A stretch of 64,000 nt of DNA from Acidobacteriota bacterium (GCA_018268955.1 JAFDVO010000047.1:1-64000), one strand, 5' to 3'. Positions 1-8,461 are shown, numbered from the stretch's first letter. Notes: generated by a model from the sequence alone, not told the origin. Numbers and translations: made by a program.

Positions 1-1
1 C

Positions 2-544
2 GACACCGAGGTGTACTCGAACACTGGCGGCCAGCAGTCGAAGGCCACGCCGACCGCGGCGGCCGCGAAGTTTGCGGTCGCCGGCAAGACCGGAGGCAAG
101 AAGGATCTGGGGCTCATGGCGATGGCCTACGGCCACGTCTACGTCGCGCAGGTCGCCTTCGGCGCAAAGGACTCGCAGACGCTGAAGGCGTTCCAGGAGG
201 CCGAGTCCTACCCCGGACCGTCGGTCATCATCGCCTACAGCCACTGCATCGCGCACGGGTACGACCTGGTGCACGGGCTCGAACACCAGAAGCTCGCAGC
301 CGAGTCCGGCTACTGGCCGCTCTTCCGGTTCGACCCGCGACGTGGCGCGAATGGCGACAGCCCGCTCATGCTCGATTCGGCGGATCCCCGCGCGGCGGTC
401 GAGGCACTGCTCGCCGCCGAGACCCGGTTCCAGCTGACCGACAAGCACGACCACGCGCGGTACACCGAACTGGTGCATCAGATGGAGCACCAGATCAAGC
501 ACCGGTTCGCGCTCTACCACGAACTGGCCCACGTCCACGACTGA
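2..544 (+). CDS. nifJ: Pyruvate:ferredoxin (flavodoxin) oxidoreductase, C-terminal fragment
   Basis: This is the 3' end of a gene that begins before the window; 180 codons are visible and it ends in TGA. The fragment opens with DTEVYSNTGGQ, the thiamine-diphosphate/Mg-binding segment of the C-terminal domain of single-chain PFOR. The family stretches around GPSVIIAYSHC and the closing helical tail follow. PFOR oxidatively decarboxylates pyruvate to acetyl-CoA, CO2 and reduced ferredoxin in the cytoplasm and is usual in anaerobic or micro-oxic metabolism. The downstream plus-strand genes are two universal stress proteins and an ADP-forming acyl-CoA synthetase-like fusion, so its acetyl-CoA product could feed that enzyme. 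The family assignment is firm; completeness cannot be judged. Confidence 0.93.
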   Translation, partial: DTEVYSNTGGQQSKATPTAAAAKFAVAGKTGGKKDLGLMAMAYGHVYVAQVAFGAKDSQTLKAFQEAESYPGPSVIIAYSHCIAHGYDLVHGLEHQKLAAESGYWPLFRFDPRRGANGDSPLMLDSADPRAAVEALLAAETRFQLTDKHDHARYTELVHQMEHQIKHRFALYHELAHVHD

Positions 545-560
545 GCGGCGGTTCACGATC

Positions 561-582
561 GGGCAGGCGTTCCAGCCTGCCC
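561..582 (+). terminator. Hairpin after nifJ (terminator-like)
   Basis: A perfect 8-bp inverted repeat, GGGCAGGC and GCCTGCCC with a 6-nt loop, lies 17 nt after the nifJ stop. No T-run follows, so it is only terminator-like. The rest of the 545-768 gap holds no recognisable gene. Confidence 0.45.
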
Positions 583-768
583 GGTCCCTCCGCTTCCCCC
601 GCCTGAGTCCGTCTCGCGTCCGTCGATCAGAGTCCACTTCCGCGACTCGTCACGGGCAACGCGATTGCCGGGATCCCGGCAATCCAGTTGGCGCTCCAGC
701 CCGAACAGTGCAAAATCAGCCCGTTCAGCGTGGCATATCCCGTGCTCGACTGCTGTATGGAGGGGCGG

Positions 769-1236
769 ATGATCAACCTGAAGAACGTGCTGGTGGCGGT
801 GAACTTCGACGAAACGTCCAACGTCGCCCTGCGGTACGCGCGCAGCCTCGCCAGGAACTTCGGCGCACGGCTGCATGTGCTGCACGTGATGGAGAACCTC
901 TTCCTTCGCCCGATGGCGAACGACCCGCGAGCGATCGAAGCGGGCACGACCCGTCGTCTCCTGGACACCCTCACCGAGGAGGACCGCACCGTCCTGCACG
1001 CCGTGCCGGTGATCAGGAAATCCGACGCCCCTGCGGAAGAGATCGTCAAGTACGCACAGGCCGAGCAGATCGACCTCATCGTCATGGGCACGCACGGTCG
1101 GCCCGGGGTGGCTCACCTGCTGATGGGCAGCGTCGCCGAGAAGGTGGTGCGAACGGCGCCGTGCCCCGTCCTCACGCTCAAGCAGTCGGAGCGCGAGTTC
1201 ATCGTGAACGATGCGACAGAGGCGTCCGCGACGTAG
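769..1236 (+). CDS. Universal stress protein (UspA family)
   Basis: A single-domain Usp of 155 aa beginning MINLKNVLVAVNFDE. The ATP-binding signature G-2X-G-9X-G-S is complete (GTHG, nine residues, GS), followed by the PCPVLTL strand, so it belongs to the nucleotide-binding Usp subgroup. I chose ATG 769 because AGGGGCGG sits just upstream and the Usp fold starts immediately. The in-frame upstream ATG at 757 would only add a few residues overlapping that ribosome site. It is followed 49 nt later by a second Usp, and both lie between PFOR and the acyl-CoA synthetase fusion. A role in stress or energy-limitation response is inferred from the family. Confidence 0.92.
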   Translation: MINLKNVLVAVNFDETSNVALRYARSLARNFGARLHVLHVMENLFLRPMANDPRAIEAGTTRRLLDTLTEEDRTVLHAVPVIRKSDAPAEEIVKYAQAEQIDLIVMGTHGRPGVAHLLMGSVAEKVVRTAPCPVLTLKQSEREFIVNDATEASAT

Positions 1237-1285
1237 CGGACGGTCGCGGTTCTTATCAGGAAGTCGCAGGAAGCGAGGTTTCATC

Positions 1286-1780
1286 ATGATGTCGCTCAAG
1301 AACGTCCTCGTCGCCACCGACTTCGGCGAGGCGTCCGCCGCAGCGCTGAGCTACGGTCGCGAACTGGCGCGCACGTTCGGCGCCACGCTGCACGTCCTGC
1401 ACGTGGCAGACGATGTCTACATGCGCCTGGGCGGCGATGCCTACGTGGCGGTGCTGCCGGAGCTCCAGAAGGACATCGAGAACGCCGCGAATCGTCAGCT
1501 CGACGAACTGCTCATCGACAACGACGCCAAGCCGCTGACGATCAAGAAGGCCGTGGTGACCTCGGCGGCGACGGCAGTGGCGGTCGTGCAGTACGCGCGC
1601 GACATGAACATCGACCTGATCATCGTCGGCACGCACGGGCGCGGGACCATGGCGCACCTCCTGATGGGCAGCGTGGCCGAGCGGATCGTGCGGACGGCGC
1701 CGTGCCCGGTGCTCACCGTGAGGGAGCGTGAACACGACTTCGTCACGCCGGACGCGCTCACGACCATCGCACAGGCCTGA
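1286..1780 (+). CDS. Universal stress protein (UspA family)
   Basis: Second single-domain Usp, about 164 aa, paralogous to the preceding gene. It starts MMSLKNVLVATDFGE and keeps the G-2X-G-9X-G-S nucleotide motif (GTHG, nine residues, GS) and PCPVLTV. The ATG at 1286, or at 1289 directly after it, is preceded by AGGAAGCGAGG, a reasonable ribosome site. The next gene starts two bases after its stop, so the two are almost certainly co-transcribed. The pair looks like a tandem duplication. Confidence 0.92.
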   Translation: MMSLKNVLVATDFGEASAAALSYGRELARTFGATLHVLHVADDVYMRLGGDAYVAVLPELQKDIENAANRQLDELLIDNDAKPLTIKKAVVTSAATAVAVVQYARDMNIDLIIVGTHGRGTMAHLLMGSVAERIVRTAPCPVLTVREREHDFVTPDALTTIAQA

Positions 1781-1782
1781 CC

Positions 1783-4593
1783 ATGCGCGAAGCCACCCCG
1801 CCCGTCCCGGCTGGCGACACGATCGACAGCCCGCGGCTGGTCCTGCGCGACGGGACGGTGGCTTCCGTGCGTCCGTCCTCGTCCGCGGACCGTGACGCGA
1901 TCCGGCGGTTCTTTCATGAGCTGTCTCCGGAGTCGCGCCGCAACCGGTTCTTCACCTCGTCCGAACCGCCGGAGTCGCTCGTCGATCGCATGGCGGATTC
2001 CAGCGATCCCCGGCAGGCGCTCACGCTGCTGGTTCATCGCTTCCGCACGGACGATGTGCGGCCGGTGGCCGTGGCGTCGTACATGGCGGTCAATGCCACG
2101 AACGCGGAGGTGGCGTTCGCGGTTGCGGACACGTTCCAGGGGCGAGGCGTCGCCACCGTGTTGCTCGAGCGCCTGGCGGTCCACGCGACGCGCCACGGGT
2201 TCCGGAAGTTCCAGGCCAGCACGTTCGCGGACAACCACGCGATGCTCGAGGTGTTCAGGGACTCGGGCTTCGAGATCCGGTCGAAGACGACCGCCGGCGT
2301 GGTGGACCTGCAGCTGTCGCTCACGATGTCGGCCGAGGGGGTGCGCTCATCCGAAGAGCGTGAACGGGCCGCGACAGCCGCGTCACTCGCGCCGCTGCTG
2401 AAGCCCGCATCGGTCGCCGTGGTTGGCGTCTCGCGGGACGATCGGACCAGCATCGGCCGTCGGGTCTTCGATGCGCTGCGCGCGGGCGGGTTCACCGGCC
2501 CGATTCACCCGGTCAACCCGCACGCTGACGCGATCGACGGCGTGCCGTGTCATGGCTCCGCGCGAGCACTGCCACGCGGCATTGACCTCGCGGTCATCGC
2601 CGTGCCCGCGCCCCTCGTCCTCGCCGCCGTCGACGACTGCGCGGCAGCGGGCGTCAAGTCGCTGGCCGTCATCTCGGCCGGCTTCGCAGAGGCCGGGGAC
2701 CAGGGACGGGCGCGGCAGGACGAGCTGGTCGAGCGCGTCCGAAACCACGGGATGCGCATGGTGGGGCCCAATTGCATGGGGGTCCTGAATGCGGCCACGG
2801 ACGTCCGGATGAATGCGTCCTTCTCGCCCGCCATGCCCGCGAGCGGACATGTGTCGCTGCTCTCCCAGAGCGGCGCGCTGGGCATTGCCATCATCGAACT
2901 CGCGACGGAGCGTGGCGTCGGCCTGTCCACGTTCGTCAGCGTTGGCAACAAGGCTGACGTGTCCGGCAACGACCTCCTGCAGTATTGGGAGCGCGATTCG
3001 GACACGTCAGTGATGCTGCTGTACCTCGAATCGTTCGGCAATCCGCGGCGCTTCGCGCGGCTCGCCCGCCGCATCGCGCGCAGCAAGCCGATCGTCGCGG
3101 TGAAGGCCGGGCGCACGAGCGCCGGAGTACGTGCCGCTGGCAGCCACACGGCAGCGATGGCGGCGAGTGACGTCGCCGTGAACGCGCTCTTCCAGCAGTC
3201 AGGGGTGATTCGGGCGGACACCATCGACGAGATGTTCGACATTGCCGCCTGCCTCGAGGCGCAGCCGTTGCCCGCAGGCGCCCGGGTCGGGATCGTGACG
3301 AATGCCGGCGGCCCTGGGATCCTGGCGGTGGATGCCTGCGTCGCGGCCGGGTTGCAGGTCGTGGAGTTCGGCGCCGACACGCGGGCGCGTCTCCGTGCGT
3401 TCCTCCCGGCTGAAGCCAACATCAGCAACCCCGTGGACATGATTGCGTCCGCCGGTCCCGCGGAGTTCCGTCGCACCGTCGAGGTCGTCCTGACTGCCGG
3501 CGAAGTGGATGCACTCATCGTGATCTACACGCCTGTGTATCCGGAGACGCAGGCGGCCACGCACGCCGCGATTGCCGCGGGCGTCGCTGCAGGCCGTGCA
3601 GCCGGAGCCACGGGCAAGCCGGTGCTCGCGTGCCTCATGGCGGAACGGGGCACCCTGATGCCAATGGCGGTCGCGAAGGGCTCTGGCGAGCCCTCGGGGG
3701 AGCCACTCGAGCACGTGCCCGTGTACGGATTCCCGGAGAACGCGGCCCGAGCCCTTGGCAGGATCGCCGCGTACGCGGCATGGCGTGCCCAGCCACCGGC
3801 CCTCTATTGGAGCTTCGACGACATCCGGCCGGATGAAGCCCGCGATCTGTGCCGCGCCATCGTGGAGTCCCGCGGCAACGCGTGGCTCACGCCCGAGGAG
3901 ACCCGCCGGGTCCTGCACGCGTTCGGCCTGCCGCTGCTGCCGACCGTCCTCGCGCGGAGCGCGGACGAAGCGGCCGCGCTCGCCGCGGTCTTCGGCTACC
4001 CGGTCGTCGCCAAGCTGCAGGCACGCACCCTGCTGCACAAGAGTGACGTCGGGGCCGTGCAGGTCGGGCTCTCGTCTGAACGGGCCGTGCGGGCCGCCTT
4101 CCGGGAGCTCACGGCCGTTGGCGCCGAGCACGGGCCGGTCCATCCGGTCGATGGCGAAGGGGTGGTCATCCAGCCGATGATCGCGGGTGGCGTCGAGACG
4201 ATGATCGGCATCACGGACGATCCGCTGTTCGGCCCGCTGGTGGCGTTCGGGCTGGGTGGCGTGCACGTCGAAGTGCTGGGGGACGTCCGCTTCCGGATCG
4301 CCCCGCTGACGGATCGCGACGCAGACGCCCTGCTCAGCGGCATCCGGGGATACAAGCTGCTCAAGGGGTACCGCGGGCACGCGCCCGCCGACCTCGACGC
4401 GTTGAGGGAACTGCTCCTCCGCGTCGCGCGCCTCGCCGAAGAGGTGCACGAGATCGCCGAGCTGGACCTGAATCCGGTGATCGCCCTGCCGCCGGGCCAG
4501 GGCTGCCGCATCGTGGACGCACGCATCCGCGTCTCGGGCCGCCGCAGCGTCGCCGCCGCCCCTCCTCCACCGAGCACTCCCACCACCGCGTGA
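1783..4593 (+). CDS. GNAT acetyltransferase fused to ADP-forming acyl-CoA synthetase
   Basis: 936 aa. Residues about 15-180 form an N-terminal GNAT domain (QGRGVATVLLERL is the acetyl-CoA loop). Next come a Rossmann CoA-binding domain (about 200-300), succinyl-CoA-ligase-like domains (about 310-640) and a C-terminal ATP-grasp domain (about 690-905, with LLHKSDVGAVQVGL). The architecture matches acetate-CoA ligase (ADP-forming) and Pat-type protein lysine acetyltransferases with GNAT at the N-terminus. The histidine of the GSHT motif (about residue 455), the family's phosphohistidine position, is present, so the synthetase half may be active. Placed next to PFOR it could make acetate and ATP from acetyl-CoA. 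Protein acetylation is the alternative, and the sequence does not decide between them. Confidence 0.85.
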   Translation: MREATPPVPAGDTIDSPRLVLRDGTVASVRPSSSADRDAIRRFFHELSPESRRNRFFTSSEPPESLVDRMADSSDPRQALTLLVHRFRTDDVRPVAVASYMAVNATNAEVAFAVADTFQGRGVATVLLERLAVHATRHGFRKFQASTFADNHAMLEVFRDSGFEIRSKTTAGVVDLQLSLTMSAEGVRSSEERERAATAASLAPLLKPASVAVVGVSRDDRTSIGRRVFDALRAGGFTGPIHPVNPHADAIDGVPCHGSARALPRGIDLAVIAVPAPLVLAAVDDCAAAGVKSLAVISAGFAEAGDQGRARQDELVERVRNHGMRMVGPNCMGVLNAATDVRMNASFSPAMPASGHVSLLSQSGALGIAIIELATERGVGLSTFVSVGNKADVSGNDLLQYWERDSDTSVMLLYLESFGNPRRFARLARRIARSKPIVAVKAGRTSAGVRAAGSHTAAMAASDVAVNALFQQSGVIRADTIDEMFDIAACLEAQPLPAGARVGIVTNAGGPGILAVDACVAAGLQVVEFGADTRARLRAFLPAEANISNPVDMIASAGPAEFRRTVEVVLTAGEVDALIVIYTPVYPETQAATHAAIAAGVAAGRAAGATGKPVLACLMAERGTLMPMAVAKGSGEPSGEPLEHVPVYGFPENAARALGRIAAYAAWRAQPPALYWSFDDIRPDEARDLCRAIVESRGNAWLTPEETRRVLHAFGLPLLPTVLARSADEAAALAAVFGYPVVAKLQARTLLHKSDVGAVQVGLSSERAVRAAFRELTAVGAEHGPVHPVDGEGVVIQPMIAGGVETMIGITDDPLFGPLVAFGLGGVHVEVLGDVRFRIAPLTDRDADALLSGIRGYKLLKGYRGHAPADLDALRELLLRVARLAEEVHEIAELDLNPVIALPPGQGCRIVDARIRVSGRRSVAAAPPPPSTPTTA

Positions 4594-4601
4594 GGTGAGC
4601 C

Positions 4602-5339
4602 GTGCTGCTCGAAGTGTTCGTCGCCGCCCTCGTCAGCGATCTGGCGACGGGGTTGGGTGCGCTGCCGTTTCTCTACTTCGACCGCTTCGAGCAGCGCTGG
4701 TTCGGCATTGCCGGAGGGGTCGCCAGCGGCATGATGCTGTCGGCCTCGGTGTTCGCACTGGCGGACAAGGCCATTCACCGTGGCGGCGCAATACCCGTCA
4801 TCCTCGGGATGCTCGCGGGAGCCCTCTTCTTTGCCGCGACGGCACGCCTCATCGAACAGCGGCACTGGCACCTCGGAGACTGGAGCGAGCGCGACTCGCG
4901 CAAGTCCATCCTCATGATCACCACGATGTTCGTCCACAGCGTGCCGGAAGGGATCGCCATCGGCGTCGGCTATGCGACTGGCGAACTACGCTTCGGACTG
5001 CTGCTGGCGACCGCCATTGCGGTGCACAATATCCCTGAAGGCACGGCCGTCTCGCTCCCGCTGCGGGAGCGTGGCGCCTCAGTCTGGCGCTGCGCCGGGT
5101 ACGCCGTGCTGACGAGCGTTCCACAACCGATCCTCGCGGTGCCCGCGTTCCTGCTCACCTCGTTCTTCCAGCCGCTCGTGGCGCCGTCGCTCGGCTTCGC
5201 GGGAGGCGCCATGATCTTCCTGGTGATGTCTGAACTCCTGCCCGAGAGCCTCGCCACGTGTTCGAGGACCGAAACGGCGTGGAGCGTGACGCTGGGGCTG
5301 GTCGGGATGCTCGGCGTCACCGCGGCGCTCGGACTCTGA
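4602..5339 (+). CDS. ZIP-family divalent metal transporter
   Basis: 245 aa integral membrane protein with about eight hydrophobic segments. The two ZIP metal-site motifs are clear: HSVPEGIAIG in TM4 and HNIPEGTAVSLPL in TM5, both with the His and Glu that bind metal. The family imports Zn(II), Fe(II) or other divalent metals. The GTG start at 4602 follows GAGGTGAG and lies eight bases after the previous stop, so it is probably in the same operon. There is no His-rich loop of note. Substrate is not predictable, though Ni and Fe demand from the nearby hydrogenase and feoAB make metal uptake relevant. Confidence 0.88.
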   Translation: MLLEVFVAALVSDLATGLGALPFLYFDRFEQRWFGIAGGVASGMMLSASVFALADKAIHRGGAIPVILGMLAGALFFAATARLIEQRHWHLGDWSERDSRKSILMITTMFVHSVPEGIAIGVGYATGELRFGLLLATAIAVHNIPEGTAVSLPLRERGASVWRCAGYAVLTSVPQPILAVPAFLLTSFFQPLVAPSLGFAGGAMIFLVMSELLPESLATCSRTETAWSVTLGLVGMLGVTAALGL

Positions 5340-5361
5340 GGCGAGTCTCGCAATTAGTGAA

Positions 5362-5401
5362 TTGGTGAGTTGGTGAGTTGGTGAATTGGTGAATTGGTGA
5401 G
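5362..5401. repeat. Five tandem 8-bp units TTGGTGA(A/G)
   Basis: Five contiguous octamers TTGGTGAG/TTGGTGAA fill the gap between the ZIP gene and the next coding start. It is one of several short degenerate tandem arrays in this window; a related sequence on the opposite strand occurs near 28741-28787. Confidence 0.9.
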
Positions 5402-5416
5402 GGTGCTTTGACGTGG

Positions 5417-6235
5417 ATGCGTCGTGGTGTCGTGACGGTGTTGGCGTTGCTCGTGCTGGTGCCGTTTGGGGGGAGTGCGGTCTGGAACGGGGCCTCGAAC
5501 ACGCTCGAGCGGGAGCTGGTGCGATCGACGGCCGCGCCACCGGAGATGCCAACCGGAGCGGCTGATCTCCCGGCGCCGGTCGCACGGTTCCTCGCGCACA
5601 CATTCCCGCCAGGACAGCTGCCGATCCGGGCGGCGCAGCTCGAACAGGCGGGCGAGTTCCTCCTCAACGGCGAGTGGAAGCCATTCACGGCGCACCAGGT
5701 GTTCACGTCGGCGCCACCGTCCTTCATGTGGGATGCACGCATCAGCATCGCTCCGCTCGTCTCCGTCTACGTGCGGGACGCGTACATCCGGCGCAGTGCG
5801 TCGATGCGGGCGCGCGTGATGGCCGTCCGCACGGTCGTCGACGCGCGGCCGAGCCCTGAACTCGCCTCCGGCGCCCTGATGCGGTACCTCGGCGAGGCGG
5901 TCTGGTTCCCCACGCGCCTCGTGCCCGGCCGTGGGCTCACATGGACCGGAGTCGACGACACCCACGCCGAGGCCACGCTCGTGGACGGCGACACGACGGT
6001 CTCCCTTCGCTTCACGTTCGACGACAGCGGCGCCGTGACGGAGGTCTACTCACCGGCGCGCTACCGTGAGGTGAACGGTTCGTACGTCAAGACGCCGTGG
6101 CGGGTGCGCGCAATGGGCCAAGAGGTGCTGGGAGGCGTGCGGCTGATGTCACCCGCTGAAGCGGAATGGGTGATGCCGGAGGGACCGCAGCCGTACTGGC
6201 GCGGTCGCGTCACCCACGTGCAGTACTCGTACTGA
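5417..6235 (+). CDS. DUF6544/DUF6920-like secreted or membrane-anchored protein
   Basis: About 272 aa. An N-terminal hydrophobic segment (VVTVLALLVLVPFGG) suggests a signal or anchor. The body contains GEFLLNGEWKPFTAHQVF, PPSFMWDARI and a PTRLVPG strand, which I associate with the DUF6544 family of unknown function. No catalytic residues are recognisable. ATG 5417 is chosen over the TTG at 5408. The coding start sits directly behind an octamer repeat array, and it may read from the ZIP transcript. It ends convergent to the hydrogenase operon. Function is unknown. Confidence 0.7.
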   Translation: MRRGVVTVLALLVLVPFGGSAVWNGASNTLERELVRSTAAPPEMPTGAADLPAPVARFLAHTFPPGQLPIRAAQLEQAGEFLLNGEWKPFTAHQVFTSAPPSFMWDARISIAPLVSVYVRDAYIRRSASMRARVMAVRTVVDARPSPELASGALMRYLGEAVWFPTRLVPGRGLTWTGVDDTHAEATLVDGDTTVSLRFTFDDSGAVTEVYSPARYREVNGSYVKTPWRVRAMGQEVLGGVRLMSPAEAEWVMPEGPQPYWRGRVTHVQYSY

Positions 6236-6360
6236 CGACCGCGTCGGACGCCCGACCGAACGGTCCCAGGCGCACGGCACCGCCCTTCGTATCAGGTGGG
6301 CGAGGGCGAGCGGGGTGCGCCGCCGCGTGTTCCGCGACAGCGTACCGCACGCCCACCACG

Positions 6361-6373
6361 CGCTAGTCTAGCG
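6361..6373. terminator. Palindrome CGCTAGTCTAGCG at convergent gene ends
   Basis: A 6+1+6 perfect palindrome that contains the hypB stop codon and lies between convergent genes. An identical 13-mer occurs at 37179-37191, also between convergent genes. It could form a short hairpin that ends both transcripts, or be a protein-binding site. No T-run is present. Confidence 0.4.
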
Positions 6374-7141
6374 ATGCGCGTGGTGATGATGATGATGGTG
6401 GTGCTCGGCGTGTCCGTCGTGCGCGTCCCCGTGCGCATGATGGTGCGAGGGCGCGGAGACGAGCTTCAGGTCCTCGAGCCACCGCACCCACTCGTCGATG
6501 CCCTGGCCGCTCGTGGCCGATACCGGAATCATCAACGGTTTGGGCATCACCATCGACAGGTTCTCGCGAATGCGGTCGATGCTGATGTCCGGCAGGACGG
6601 AGAGCAGGTCGACCTTCGTGAGCAGCACCAGGTCGGCCTTCCGGAAAATCGTCGGATACTTCAGCGGCTTGTCCTCGCCTTCCGTCACCGACAGCGCCAC
6701 CACGTTCACGTCCTGTCCCAGGTCGTACACGGCCGGACAGACCAGGTTGCCCACGTTCTCGATGAAGAGCACGTCGAGCTCGCGCCAGGGCAGTCGATGC
6801 AGCCCCTTGTGCACCATGTCCGCGTCGAGGTGACAGGCCGATCCGGTGGTGATCGCTTCGGCGGCGATGCCGGCCGCACGCACCCGTCGCGCGTCGTTGT
6901 CCGTCGCGAGGTCCCCCACGAGGACGCCCAGCTTCTTCGACGGCCCCAGCACCCGCGCGGTCGCCTCCAGGACGGCGGTCTTCCCCGCCCCCGGGGACCC
7001 CATCAGGTTGATCACCGCGACCTGGTGATCGTGAAAGTGCTCGCGGTTGTGGCGAGCCGCGCGTTCATTATTGGCAAGAATGCGCTCGTGCACCGCCACA
7101 GGGACGATGTCGCTGTCGCCGCATCCACAGGAATCGCACAT
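6368..7141 (-). CDS. hypB: Hydrogenase nickel incorporation GTPase HypB
   Basis: 257 aa SIMIBI GTPase that delivers nickel to the large hydrogenase subunit. The N-terminus carries the high-affinity metal motif CDSCGCG. The P-loop GSPGAGKT (about residues 48-55), a DLATDNDA switch region, ENVGNLVCP and TKVDL (G4) follow, so all GTPase motifs are intact. The C-terminus is a histidine-rich tail with a run of eight His, at the end opposite to the His-rich region usual in this family. ATG 7141 overlaps the hypA stop as TGATG, implying translational coupling; GTG 7144 is an alternative. It is the last gene of the hydrogenase operon. Confidence 0.97.
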   Translation of the reverse strand: MCDSCGCGDSDIVPVAVHERILANNERAARHNREHFHDHQVAVINLMGSPGAGKTAVLEATARVLGPSKKLGVLVGDLATDNDARRVRAAGIAAEAITTGSACHLDADMVHKGLHRLPWRELDVLFIENVGNLVCPAVYDLGQDVNVVALSVTEGEDKPLKYPTIFRKADLVLLTKVDLLSVLPDISIDRIRENLSMVMPKPLMIPVSATSGQGIDEWVRWLEDLKLVSAPSHHHAHGDAHDGHAEHHHHHHHHAHR

Positions 7142-7482
7142 CACGGCACCTCCAATTCCAGTCGTTCGAGCACTATCTCATCGCCCGAGGCCATCGTCGC
7201 GGGCTTGCCGCACTGATCGCAGGTCAACCGGCGACCCGGCGGGATGTCGCCGTGGCCCTCGGGGCAGCTCCACCGCTCAGGGATCTCCTCGACCTCGAGC
7301 GGCGCCTGCTCGCAGATGGTCTTCACGCGAAACGTGTCGTACGCCGTCTTCAGCAGCGGCACGTCCACACCGGCCGCCCGGCCGATGCGGACGCACACCC
7401 GCTTCACGGCAATCGCCTGACGACGGGCTGCCTGCGACTCGATCTGATCGAACATCGCCTGCACGATGGAGTACTCATGCAT
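7141..7482 (-). CDS. hypA: Hydrogenase nickel metallochaperone HypA (variant zinc finger)
   Basis: 113 aa. It starts MHEYSIVQ; the amino-terminal Met-His-Glu is the nickel site, so ATG 7482 is the right start even though the frame stays open upstream. The structural zinc site is unusual: CPEGH (Cys73, His77) followed by CDQC (Cys88, Cys91). The first CxxC of typical HypA has lost its second Cys, and a His lies one position further on. It works with HypB to insert nickel. It overlaps the crotonase gene by 8 nt upstream and hypB by one base downstream. Confidence 0.95.
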   Translation of the reverse strand: MHEYSIVQAMFDQIESQAARRQAIAVKRVCVRIGRAAGVDVPLLKTAYDTFRVKTICEQAPLEVEEIPERWSCPEGHGDIPPGRRLTCDQCGKPATMASGDEIVLERLELEVP

Positions 7483-8359
7483 GGTGGTCGGCCCCCTGTG
7501 GCCGTGGCCCGGTCGCTGCAGGAAAGCGCGGCGGGCGCTTCTCGAAGAACGCCAGCAGCCCCTCTGCGAATTCAGGACCATTGGCCGCCCGCGCAAGCTC
7601 CTCGAGCTCGCGGTCGAGATGATCGTCGAGCCGGTCCATCCCAGCGGACTGGTTCATCAATTCCTTGGCGATCGCGAACGCACGTGGCGGTCCCTGCGCG
7701 AGCCGCTCGGCCATGGCTGCGACTTCGGCGGCGAAGGGCTCGACCTCGAACACGCGCGTGACGAGCCCGACGTCCCTGGCCTCGTCGGCAGTCAGCCGTG
7801 GGTTGAGGAAGAGCAGTTCGAGCGACCGACGCAGCCCAATGAGCCGCGGCAGCATGAAGGTCGTGCTTTCGGCGCCCGTCAGCGCTGTTTTCGAGTAGGC
7901 CCACTCGAACGAGGCACGCTGCGACGCGACCACGATGTCGCACGCCATGGCGATGCCGAGACCACCCGCGGCCGCGACGCCGTCGACCGCCGCAATAAAT
8001 GGCTTCGGCGCACGGCGGATCTCGGAGATCGCGCTGTGGATGTACTCGAGGATCTGCTTGAACACCTCGCCGTACTGGATCGGTGTCCCCTCCGGCGGGC
8101 GACGGTACTCCGCGCGTGTGAGGTACTCCAGGTCGCCGCTGCTGCCGCCGTTTCGGATGAACTTCAGGTCCGCGCCGCTGCAGAACATGCCGGGCAGCCC
8201 CTGAAGGATCACGACCCTCACGTCCGTGTCCCGCGCCAGGCGAAGCGCTGCGCGCCGAAAGTCCTGCGCGGTCTGCACGTCCATCGCGTTGAAACGCTCG
8301 GGGCGGTTGATGGTAATCACCCCCACCGCGCCACGCTGTTCACTGAGGATCGTCAACAT
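7475..8359 (-). CDS. Crotonase (enoyl-CoA hydratase/isomerase family), candidate HypX C-terminal module
   Basis: 294 aa crotonase-fold protein. It shows RPERFNAMD near the N-terminus, the oxyanion-hole stretch GMFCSGADLKF, AAGGLGIAMACDIVVA, and LTGAES ahead of TTFMLPRLIG. Both acid residues of classical enoyl-CoA hydratase appear absent: Gly in the AAGGLG loop and Tyr in place of the PE motif. Ordinary hydratase activity is therefore doubtful. It sits between a formyltransferase gene and hypA and overlaps hypA by 8 nt. HypX has exactly a formyltransferase-like domain followed by a crotonase domain that releases CO from formyl-CoA, so this gene is a candidate stand-alone CO-releasing module. 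A fatty-acid or CoA-thioester role is the alternative. Confidence 0.85.
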   Translation of the reverse strand: MLTILSEQRGAVGVITINRPERFNAMDVQTAQDFRRAALRLARDTDVRVVILQGLPGMFCSGADLKFIRNGGSSGDLEYLTRAEYRRPPEGTPIQYGEVFKQILEYIHSAISEIRRAPKPFIAAVDGVAAAGGLGIAMACDIVVASQRASFEWAYSKTALTGAESTTFMLPRLIGLRRSLELLFLNPRLTADEARDVGLVTRVFEVEPFAAEVAAMAERLAQGPPRAFAIAKELMNQSAGMDRLDDHLDRELEELARAANGPEFAEGLLAFFEKRPPRFPAATGPRPQGADHHA

Positions 8360-8370
8360 CGTTCATATCC

Positions 8371-8459
8371 CAACTCGGGACTCGGGACTCGGAAGTCAGA
8401 ACCGCACTTCCGACTTCTGACTTCTGCATTCTCACTTCTAACGTCTAACGTCTAACGTC
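8371..8459. repeat. Degenerate 7-bp tandem repeats inside the hyp operon
   Basis: The gap between the formyltransferase and crotonase genes is filled with heptamer-like repeats: ACTCGGG units at 8373 onward, CTTCTGA-like units, and three perfect TAACGTC copies at 8439-8459. It breaks otherwise overlapping gene spacing. No hairpin or gene is seen in it. Confidence 0.85.
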
Positions 8460-8461
8460 CC

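Noticed and set aside
5362-5401. Possible CRISPR-like array
   Set aside because: Units are 8 bp with no spacers, and no cas genes are present.
6376-7216. A plus-strand small membrane protein (MMMMVVLG) opposite hypB
   Set aside because: It is the complement of the hypB His-codon run (CAC/CAT), not an independent gene.
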